NCBI GenBank assembly: GCA_019693395.1
Contig: JAAMXP010000778.1
Location: 1 to 19,526 of the forward strand
Direction of reading: 5' to 3'
Length of the DNA: 19,526 bases
Source of the DNA: Ettlia oleoabundans
Lineage: Eukaryota; Chlorophyta; Chlorophyceae; Chlamydomonadales
The translations under genes were made by a program, and so were the position numbers. Numbering within the stretch: the stretch's first letter is position 1; each line of letters opens with the position of its first letter. Of the stretch, positions 1 through 9,500 are shown piece by piece. A model generated the notes under the pieces. It ran no database searches, was not told the DNA's origin, and was given only the letters and a program-made list of their open reading frames with translations.

Positions 1-104
1 CCCCCACACCACCCCACCACCACCAACCACCCACAAATCCACGCACGAACGTACGCACCCATGCACCACCGCCACCATCTTCATCCCTATCCCCATCCCC
101 GCAG
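1..104 (+). other. 3' end of an upstream protease intron
   Basis: The first 104 bases are C/A-rich and pyrimidine-rich, ending in CCCCGCAG just before the AAWGTN coding sequence. They read as the 3' end of an intron whose donor lies outside the window. No coding signal continues upstream in the protease frame. Confidence 0.6.
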
Positions 105-1200
105 TCGCTGCCTGGGGCACCAACATCGGCGCTATGGAGTGGCAGGGCCCCGACACAGAGGGCGGCTTGTACTGGCAGCTACAAAACCTGCTGCAAGCGC
201 AGGGCACCAACCACTTGATGGTGACGGCGGCGGGCAACCAGGGGCGGCAACTGCAGGAGCAGAGCGCATGCCCCACTTTCTTCTTCATGCCAGCTCAGAT
301 GCATCTGGACAACTTGCTGGTGGTGGCGGCCACAAGTGAGGCCAGGAGAAGGGCTTGGGTGGCTGGTGGTGTGAGAGAGACTAAGGGCTGGGATTGGGTG
401 GCTGGTGGTGCATGTGAGCGTGCGAGTGAGCGAGCGAGGGAAGGCAGGGGTGTGAGCGGGCGGGCTGGTGGCGAGTATCGCAGGCAGGCGGCAGTTGGGT
501 TGGTAAGCTGGGTAGGTAGGTGGCCAGAGGGAGCTGGCCCAGTGGGGAGCGGTGTAAGCGTGTACAATGGGTTGACTGCAGTACGAAGCTCCTGCTGTTG
601 GCCTGGTTGCACACCGGGCTGCGGCTTGACTAGCTGCAAGGATGCTTGCTGCCTGTGGGCGTCACCATTAGCTTGGGAGCAGGGAGTTGAAGCCCCCCCC
701 GGGCCATTTGCCAATTCCAACTGGTTCCACTGTGCTGCTGCAGCCCAGCGCGATCGGCTGTGGCGAGTGGCCGGCAGCGGCATCATCGGTGCCATCCGGT
801 GCCCCGCTGAAGTGGCGGAGCCACTCGGCAGCAACTATGGCTCCCACTGGGTCCACATAGCCGCACCCGGCCACCTACTGTGGACGACCCGCCTGCGCGG
901 CCCAAAGGAGGCTGCCGATGGGCTGGGTGAGTGAGCCAGCAGCAGCTGGCAGCTCAGAGACAAATGTGCGCTTGTGGCAGCCCGGACATGCACGCTTCAG
1001 GGTTTGCTGGGTCACCTGTAGCTGCTGCTTTACCTGCCTGCCTGCCTGCCTGCTTGCTTCACCAGCCAGCCAGCCAGCCTGCCAGCCTGCCGCCTGCCTG
1101 CCTGCCTGCCTGCCTGCTTGCTTCACCAGCCAGCCAGCCAGCCTGCCGCCTGCCTGCCTGCCTGCCTGCTTGCTTCACCAGCCAGCCAGCCAGCCTGCCG

Positions 1201-1244
<44 letters not shown>

Positions 1245-2031
1245 CCAGCCTGCTTCACCAGCCGGCCTGCCTGCCACCAGCAGGTTGCATTCCATCCTGC
1301 CCGCCGCACTTCAAACCCCCCACCGCACTTTTCATTCTTTCGTTTGCTCCTCCCTTACCCGCGCCTGCCCTGCAGCCACCTACCGCCAAGTCACCGGCAC
1401 ATCAGCAGCCACAGCCTTGGTGGCAGGCACAGCGGGGCTAATCCTAGCTGCCACCGCCAACGCTGCGGCGGCAAACATGGGAGAAGTCCGGGCAGCTATA
1501 CTAGGAGGAGCAGACGTCATGGCAGCCTTGAGTCAAACACTTCAGGACAGTCAGCGGTTGGTGGAGGGCAGTCGGCAGGTCAACGCACACGACGCCATGG
1601 CTGCCTACTTGGGGGACCCGGCGGTTTGGTCCCCGCTGCCTCCCGAGCTGTCTGGGGTGGCACCGGGACTCAACAGCCCGCCTCCCGTGCCCCCGCCGTT
1701 CCCTCCTTGTCCCCTTACCGGGCCACTCCCCGACGACCTCAAGTGCACCTTATCGCCATACCCTCAGCCGTCACCAGGCCGTCCCCCCAGTGTCTCCGCC
1801 CCCTTCCGCATCAGGCCGTCCCCGCCACCGCGCTTGCCGAGGCCCACCAGATCGCCTAGGCCCCCCCCTCCAACTCAGCCGCCACCGTCTCCAATGCTGC
1901 CCCTTCCATCTCCAACGCCGCCGCCACCCTCTCCAAGGCCGGCGCCAACCCCACGACCTCCAGTTTCCCAACCTTGTGAGCCTGGGGTTGGGACTTGCTG
2001 CACAGGCAGCAGCTGCGCGCAGCGCCTTTAG
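105..2031 (+). CDS. Subtilisin-family serine protease, 3' part, with proline-rich tail
   Basis: Partial gene whose 5' exons lie before the window. Exons read 105-335, 744-926 and 1376-2031 (stop TAG), joining in frame to give 355 residues after a split first codon. Subtilase landmarks appear in the right order: AAWGTN early, VTAAGNQG with the oxyanion-hole Asn (codon 236-238), the SNYG...VHIAAPG block in the second exon, and TGTSAAT with the nucleophile Ser (codon 1402-1404) opening the third. The residue after Ser is Ala rather than the usual Met. The Asp and His motifs must be upstream. From about 1675 on the protein becomes a Pro/Ser-rich tail (PPPPSPRP-type runs) and ends in a short Cys-rich stretch (CEPG, TCC, SSC). 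Such tails are typical of hydroxyproline-rich extracellular algal proteins, so a wall or secretory location is inferred. Family call is firm; substrate unknown; exact donors fairly sure. Confidence 0.85.
336..743 (+). other. Protease intron (408 nt)
   Basis: Starts GTGAGG after the VVAAT codons and ends GCTGCAG before CCCAGCGC. It holds G-rich, GTGAG-repeating sequence and no feature I recognise. The protease frame happens to stay open through it, so retention would insert about 136 low-complexity residues between the oxyanion block and the SNYG block. Splicing is preferred because subtilases have only a short spacer there. Confidence 0.6.
1033..1275 (+). repeat. CTGC tetranucleotide satellite with higher-order units, inside protease intron 927-1375
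   Basis: Long runs of CTGC/CCTG are interrupted by a block reading GCTTCACCAGCCAGCCAGCC, which recurs with CTTCACCA at 1057, 1121, 1173 and 1253 (spacings 64, 52 and 80, all multiples of four). The last block is shortened. Introns flanking it are otherwise unremarkable. The repeat gives long spurious open frames on both strands (LPAC and AGRQ repeats). Confidence 0.9.
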
Positions 2032-3506
2032 TCTGCTTGGTTCAGCAGCCGCCCGTCATCTAAATGACAAGCCAGCCAGCAATCAATTGACAGCATGTAC
2101 AAAGGGGGGGTTGCTGACCCAGGGCTTTTATGCATCCTGTTTGCTTGCTTTGCGCTGCTGATAATTCCAATTGAAATACCAATGCCGCAGCCTGAACCTC
2201 CGCCGCACCACCCTGTGCTGCTGCAGGCACTGACGGCACGTTCTGGAATGGTGCCAGGTGCAACTTGTGTACCACCAAGTATGGCCGCCTGTGTGTGCTG
2301 TGCGATAGGCGAAGGTGCAGGCTGAGGTGCCCCTTCAAGAAGAGGAACAAACTTCCATGCTCCCTGTATCGGGCGTTGTGGCAGCGAAACGCGCTCGGAG
2401 CCTAAAAAGCCTGAGCTAAAGCTAGCAGACACGCTAAAACCAAACTGAACCCCTGCAAAGGAAGCAAAGCAGGCAGCGCTGTCAGCACGCTTCATGTGAA
2501 TTTTATTTTGGACTGCTTGTTTCATACGTACCACTGATAGTATTCATTTTTTACTCTGTACCACTTTGTATGCCAGTTTTCAACTCCTAACAACTTCACA
2601 CGAGTCACAACACACGCAGTGCGACAGCGAGGGGATGAGGATGCTTCAGGCAGGCACTTGTGATTCCATCTTTTCGAACTTTTGCAATTCGGTCCCTTAT
2701 GCTAACCCAAATTGCGTATGTTCACTGTCGAGCAACCCTTCTCTGGGGAATGCCTGCTTTCTAAGGCGGGGAGACGGGATGCATAGGGCGCTGGCCGCCC
2801 AACCATCCTCGGCAGCGCTGCCCAAGTGGAAGGTGCATCTGGGGTCTATCCAGTGCAGATCAGTGCTGAATAGGAATTGGTACCCTCAAGCTCTGCCCAC
2901 TGGACCTCTGCCCGGCTCCATCTGGGCACTACTTGCACTGCGTAGCACTGAAATGGATAAGCACTGCAGACGCCACGCCGCTGGTGGCGGCGCTGACGTC
3001 GCGAGTGGTGGTGGCAGGGCAGAGGTGTGGATCCAGGCTGCACAGAAACACGTGGGCTGCTCCATTGCGAAGGATTCACGTTCGCAGCACTCGTGCGTAT
3101 GCCAACTGGTGCTGAAACGGTCTTGTGCCGTCAAGCCTGGAGTGGGTGCCTGTTGAGAGTGAGAGCTGTACAGGAATCATCGAGAGGATGTAGCAGAACC
3201 CTTGTCTGCCATTTTGAGCGCAGCTCACAGGCAGGAAAAGTGCACAGCGTGCACGACACATGCGCACCTTGCACACAACCGGGAATATCAAGGCATTCTC
3301 TTGATCAAATGCCATATTCGAGATTGACAGAGATGATGAAGCCGGCAATCTAGCGCCGCGTGGTACCGAACCCTACCCATGCTGGAATCGCGCAAGGGAG
3401 ATGCCTTCTCAGAAACTTTGATTCCATCAGAGGATTCCATTTATGCTCGTCATGGCGCCGCCTTGCCATTTCTCTCTTTATTTTCTGCCGTGTGGCACGC
3501 GCAAAG
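2032..3506. other. Intergenic region with no supported gene
   Basis: About 1.5 kb between the protease stop and the first transporter start. It should hold the protease 3' UTR and the transporter promoter. Composition is less GC-rich around 2480-2720. Several open frames exist on both strands, the longest 2566-3156 (+), but none shows a family motif, splice structure or low-complexity pattern that I can tie to a protein. I found no TGTAA poly(A) signal on the + strand here. Confidence 0.6.
3420..3506 (+). promoter_or_regulatory. Proximal promoter / 5' UTR of transporter copy 1
   Basis: The sequence just before the start resembles the equivalent stretch of copy 2 (about 11127-11238): both contain GATTCC, then a TATGCT block, then GCGCCG, then a TGGCATTTCT/TGCCATTTCT-like block. 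Here the AT-rich block reads TTTATGCT (3440-3447) instead of GTATATGCT. GATTCCAT occurs twice, at 3420 and 3433. An upstream ATG at 3452 lies in a good context but out of frame with the main start. The similarity suggests inherited core-promoter sequence; function is inferred. Confidence 0.4.
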
Positions 3507-3517
3507 ATGGTTTACAG
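3507..3517 (+). other. 11-nt start exon of copy 1
   Basis: ATGGTTTACAG encodes M-V-Y plus two bases of Ser. It joins CGAGTTTACTTGG at 3896 to give MVYSEFTWIF. Copy 2 has ATGGTGTACAG in the same place with the same phase, and the adjoining residues are identical, which supports this very small exon. Confidence 0.8.
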
Positions 3518-6500
3518 GCAAGTGGAGGGGGGTTTTGGTGTGTGCTCGCTGAGGCCACTGATTGCTGGAGCCCGCATGACCAGCTGCAGCTGCCGCAGGG
3601 GAGGGGGCTGCAGATGCAGGCATCAGGCGGCAATGCGGCCGTCGATCTCAATGCGTTTCTGCGGTTCCCCGCGCTCGCCCAGCGCAATGTGCTGCCGACG
3701 ATGCAACTTTGCTATTTAGCATCGATTGCCGGGCACAACCCTGCTTTTGCACTATACATGGGCGAAACCCAGCACCTGTGTGCTTTCCCGGCGGTGGTGG
3801 TGGGTTATGTTGGGCGCGCAGCGCCAGCCCTGCCGCTTGCTCGCCACCATCCCGCTGACCCTGGCCTGCCTCTCCCACTGTTCACACTGCTGCAGCGAGT
3901 TTACTTGGATCTTCGTGTGCGCCATCTTTTTGTCCGTGTTCGTGGCCTACGGTGCGTTTCACATGCTGTTTTGCTTGGGAAGTTGCGCCACATCCGCTGC
4001 TGAGCAAGCCGAGTCACCTGCGCAGCCCACGCCCCCCTCATCAGCCACCTTCCTTTGGTCACTGTCCTTTCACCAGACCCTTGTGTTCACCCTCCTCTTC
4101 CTCGTGTTCCGTGCAGGCATCGGCGCGGTGAGAGCCTGCGACAACCAGATTTAAGAGGCGGCCCCCATGCCCCTGCTCCCCCGCCTTAGCTTGCTCGCCT
4201 CCTCGCCACCTCGCAGCCGGCCACTGGCAGCCGCACATAGCGAGCATGCCAGCCCTGCCTGACCTTCTGCTGCTGTGATGCACCCACCTGCCCTGCAGAA
4301 CGATGTGGCCAATGCCTTCGGAAGCTCCGTGGGTGAGTGTGGGAGCAGATGCTTTCAAATGCTGGAAAGATGCTTCCATACGTCGGAAAGATTCTCTGGC
4401 ATGCCAAGCTTGCGCCCACGCTTCCTGGCCACCCACAGTCATACACACCACCACCATCACCGCTCCTGCGATTTGACTGCTGTCGATGTGGCCCCCGACC
4501 CCCCACCCCTTGCCCCTGCTCATGCGCACTCTGCACTGCCCGCCCCGTTAACTGCCCTGCCCTTTGCCTGCCCTTCTTCTCATTGATTCACCCCTTCAGG
4601 TGCCAAGGCCCTCACGATGAAACAAGCAATATTGATTGCAGCAGTCTGCGAGTTTGGTGGTGCCGTCCTGCTGGTGCGCCAATGGGCTTCCCCTATGTTG
4701 ATACACGCGTGCCTGCCCACTTCTGCGCGTGAATTGGTTTGCTTGCTTACCCGGGTTGCTCCCTCCCTCTGAGCGGGACAGTGAGGCTTACTGCTGCCCT
4801 TGTCTAATGCGAGCATCATGCTGGCAGGAGTTTGATGCAGCTGAATTACGGGAAGCATGTCCTTGATACTTTTTGTTCAGCAGGGACTGCCGCATGATTC
4901 TGTTTTCTTAAGCAAAAAGCAAAAGCAAAGCAAGCAAGCTTGTGATGTGTCCTTCCCTGCAGGGCTCTGGTGTGACAGATACCATCCGTGGTAAAATTGC
5001 TGACCTGGATGCCTACAAGAACAAGCCTGACCTCTACATGTGAGCAACTCCTCCCATGCTTGCTGCTCTTGTCGCGCTTCCAGTTGGTCGCCTGGCTGCC
5101 TCCCTCTCTTCCTGCCTGCATGCATGCACACTGCGACAGCTGTGTACTGGAGCTTGCTATCGGTTATGCATCTGTGTCGCAAGTTGCCTTGCGGTTAAGT
5201 GGATGTAAAACACGGACATGCATGCAAGGATATCCCTCGTGACTTGTTGCTTGGCTATGACTTGTGGCATGTTATGAGCATGGCTGTTCTTCCCTGTTGG
5301 TATTTGCTGGATGCAGGTACGGTATGTTGTGTGCCATGCTTGCCACCGGCATCTGGCTGATCCTTGCCACCTACCTGGAGCTCCCTGTGTCCACCACCCA
5401 CTCCATTGTGGGCGCTGTCATCGGCATGTCCATGGTTGCCGGCGGTGCTGGCTCTGGTGGGTTTCCTTGCCGTCCTTGCTCTCTTCTTTCTGTTTGATAG
5501 CTGATTGCATTGGCATGACTGCCCTGATATCCTGCTGTGAATCCTAACATCTTGGCGTGCCAGAAAATTAAGTGTTACGCAAACTCAATCAGTCGGCCTA
5601 TCTCCTTTCCTGCCCTCGCCTTCTTTGCCTTGCAGTGGTCTGGTCTGAGGAGAAGGACAGCTTCCCCTTCCTAAGTGGTGTCTCAGTCATCGTCATTTCC
5701 TGGTTCACCTCCCCACTGCTGGCCGGCATTGGCGGCGGCGCCCTCTTCCTCTTCACCCGCCACGCCGGTAAGCGGGCATAGCGCTGGGCACACCGCGCTG
5801 CCTTGCCTGGCTGGCACCCAGAATGCTGCAAATTGGGTTGGCTTGGCTTGCCTGTGGGCCTGACAGTTTGTCAAGCAACCTTGCAAGGCTTCTTGTACAG
5901 CCTTTGATGCCGGCTGGTCCCTCAACCTGCGCCTTGTTTGTTCAACCTAGGATGCCGGCTGGTCCCTCAACCTGCCCCTTTAGGTTGAACCTAGGATGCT
6001 GGCTGGTCCCTTGACCTGCGCCAAGTACAGGGGTTGACTATGGCGGCCTCTTTTTGACATTGTGCTTGTGCAGTGCTGCGTCGCCAGAACAGCTACAAGC
6101 TGTCTCTGTGGATGCTGCCCCTCTTCACCTTCATCACCGTCTACATTGGCTGCTACTACATCATCCAGAAGGGCCCCAAGCTGGCAGACAAGGTGTCTGA
6201 TGGTACCAACGCCTGGATTTCCGCTTGCTTTGGTGAGTGCCCCTGGAGCTTGGAGCACTATCTGCAACTGGGCATGATGAGCACCAAAGTGAACTGTTAA
6301 TCACAGAAAAAAAGAGTGGCCTTACATTCCCTCTCCTTGCCGTGTTGTTTTCTTCATATCCTTTCGAACCCAACAGCCTGTCCCCCCGAGTCAATTTGTT
6401 ATGCTGGCTGCCTGGTCTGGTGGGTGAATGGTGCTGAGTCACAATTCTGTTTGCTAATCTGGCTGCGATGGCTCCGAACGGAACTGGTTTTGTGCGACTT

Positions 6501-9500
6501 GGAATATAGACTCCATCCATGTTTGTGCCCCAGAGTGCCTAATATCCTGGACGCCCGTCCCTTGCTTTCCTGCCCACCTACCCCTGCAGCTACTGGTGGC
6601 TGCCTGATTGCCGGCCTTGTGGGTGTGCCCCTGATCAAGCGCCAGGTGGAGCGTGACTGGGAGGAGCTGAGCAAGGAGGAGGTCATCCCTGAGCTGCACG
6701 CGTCCGGCGAGAAGACTGAGGTGACTGCAGAACATGAAAGCACTGATAGCGCTGACTAGCCTCTCATCTCTTATATGAGGTGTGGGGCTCCCTATCTGCG
6801 GCCCCGGCTGGGTCATATTCTTATTTCCTGGCTGTTGCTTTGCTTCATCTGCCCGTTAAGGTCGTCTCCGACTCCCTGCCCTGTGGCGTTGCTTTCACAG
6901 GGCAAGGTGGACATGGAGTCTGGCTCTGACGCCGCTGCTGCCGAGGACGAGGCTGAGAAGCCCGCTATTGGCGCCGGCCACTCCGCCCGCACGCCCGCCA
7001 TGCTCAAGGATCTGCGCAAGAGCCGCGTGTTTGGCGCTGCCACCAAGGCCTTCACAACTTCAGCCAACTACGACATTCACGGTGTGATTGGTGAGGACAA
7101 GACTGTCAACGAGCTGCACAACAACGCCGAGCAGTTTGACCGCAAGACTGAGATCAGGTGGGCAGGCTGTGACCTTTGCCGCTTCCCTAGATTTCGTCCC
7201 CATGCTTACTGTGGGTGTGTGCAGCTGCAACATGCATGATTTATGCTTGGAGACATTGCTTCTTGCTGCAACTAACCTGCAGGTAGTCTATGCAACTGTT
7301 GACTTATTAGCGAGCCTCTTCGACTTTAACTTCATTCTTTGACTGCTTCTATGACTCCCACCTGCCCTGCAGCTTCAAGTACCTCCAGGTGTTCACCGCC
7401 ATGTGCAACAGCTTTGCCCACGGCTCCAACGATGTCGCCAACTCCGTCGGCCCCTTCGCCGGCATCTACACTGTGTGGCAGTGCACCTGCGTCAACTCCA
7501 AGTCTGATGTGCCCGTCTGGTGCGATGTTGCTGCTGCTCACAATGGGTTTGTCACCGGTGGGGGTTCGAATTTCCTCGAGTACGTGTTTCTTTGACATCC
7601 GAAAAGGGGGGATAGGCGGAAAGTGGTACCTAGTACGCCAGTCGAGGCATCAACCTTGGCTGGAACTAGGGAGGGAAACCCGCCAAACGGTAGCCTACAA
7701 TACCGCCGCGTTAAGGGCCTCAAGGGGCGAATCCCGAACGCTGAAACCAAAGACGTAGTATGGCGGAGCCTGCACCGCCTCCCGCGTTGTCGTAAAATGT
7801 GCTCTAGCTTCTATGGCTTGTGCTGTGCAGCTAAATCGAGCCACTATCCCACCAACATGGTTCCCGTCCTGCTGTTGGGCACCTGCAGGATTCTGGTTAT
7901 TGGCGGTGTCGGCATTGTGCTGGGCCTGGCCACTTACGGCTACAAGATCATGCGGGTGCTGGGTGTGAAGATGACTAAGCTTACCAACTCTCGCGGTGAG
8001 TGTGACCTGCTGCTTGCTTTGTTGGTACTCTGTGGTTGTGGGCGTAAAGATGATTAAGCTTACCAACTCACCATCATATGTCAGTCAGCTGTAGTCCGCC
8101 TTGAATCTCCCTGTGCCACCTGCTGCTGGCTGTGTTCGATGTGGCAGCCGGCATGACCGTGTTGAGGGAAGTGCTGCGCCACTTATAACTTTGGCCCCTT
8201 GGTTGCACTGTCATTGCTGCAGGCTACTGCGTGGAGCTGGCTGCCGCCGCCGTTATCATCGTGGGCTCCCGCTACGGCCTGCCCCTCTCCACCACCCACT
8301 GGTGAGGCCACGCTCTCACACCCTGACTGTTGCCCCGCTGTACTCGAGCAAACATGCATGACAATGAAAGCTGGCCAGAGGGCCTTGACAGAAGGGGCCA
8401 GCTGGGAAGAGATGAACAGCCAGCTAGCAGAACCCTACCCCAGTTGGGCCCGCTTGCAGCTACCAACATTGTCTGCTCAGGGCAAATCATTGCTTCCCTG
8501 GCCCTCCTGTCGTTGCAGCATGGTGGGCGCTGTGACCGGTGTGGGTCTGGTTGAGGCTGTGTCTGGACGCAAGCCTGAGGGTGCCAAGACCCAGGGGCGG
8601 CGTGGTGAGTGGCCCCCCTATGGCCAAGCCTCGCCAGCACCTGCTTTGCCTGATGTGATCTCGATCAATCTTCCCTCCCAAGAGACAGTCTTTTCGGTTA
8701 TGTGATTGCTTGAACCGGCTCGATTACTTCCTTTCGGCATACGGCTCTGTGAGCAGGCTTGGTAGCGGTAGGGCTGCTGTTGCTGGTCTGTTACACCCGT
8801 ATGGTCACATAAGCGACAACAGGCCTGGGGCGGCACACATCCCAGAAAAAGAAAACGCCAGTACAAAACTTGAGGGCTGGTGACTGCTGACATCCACCTA
8901 TGTGCTCAAGTGATATAACTGAACATTACTTGGGCATCCTTTGCCCGATGCCCCTTAAGGCATACGCTTACATTAATAGTTACCGCTGCCGCGCGTGTCG
9001 ACTGTCATGTCTCTTGTTCCTTCCATGATGTGCAGCGTTCAACTGGCTGCTCCTCCTCAAGTTCTTCTGCGGCTGGGTTGCCACCCTTGTGATCGCTGCG
9101 ATGACCTCGGCAGGTGAGTTCTATTATGCATCTCTGCTGGAAAGCTGGAACCTCTGTGACACACTCTCGAACCTACAGGTCGGACCCTTAGGTTGGCCCT
9201 ATAGGTCGACACTAAAGGTTACCTAACAGCACCACAGCTCCACAACGCACCCAGTTCATTCAACTCAGCACACAGTGTCTTTAATTTGTCCTCGTGCCGG
9301 TATGTGGCATTGCCTCCGCCCTGTGGCAACCTCTAAACCGCATGCCTCCCTGCCGGCAGCCTTCAGCCTTCGCCACCCCAGAGAATGTACGTGGTTTAGT
9401 TCGCAATTCTAACTTGCAACCGCCCATTACTCTCTCCTGTTGCAGCCTTCACCGCCCAAGGCGTCTACGCCCCGTACCGCGTGGACACCAACCAGCGTGT

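Noticed and set aside
918..1859. Long open frames on both strands through the CTGC array
   Set aside because: They consist of LPAC/HQPASQ or AGRQ repeats created by a tetranucleotide satellite; the protease intron explains the region.
2566..3156. 196-codon open frame in the spacer before copy 1
   Set aside because: No recognisable motif, many Cys/Ser/His residues scattered without pattern, no splice support. It cannot be excluded as a lineage-specific gene but is not supported.
3443..4003. 186-codon open frame covering exon 1 and exon 2 of copy 1 in another frame
   Set aside because: It crosses intron 1 and the transporter exons out of frame and shows no domain; the spliced transporter model is supported by copy 2.
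6274..6440. ATGATGA and CTGA as possible C/D snoRNA boxes in intron 9
   Set aside because: The spacing is too long and the flanks do not pair. ATGATGA at 3333 (upstream of the first exon) and TGATGATGA in intron 7 of copy 2 also lack partner boxes.
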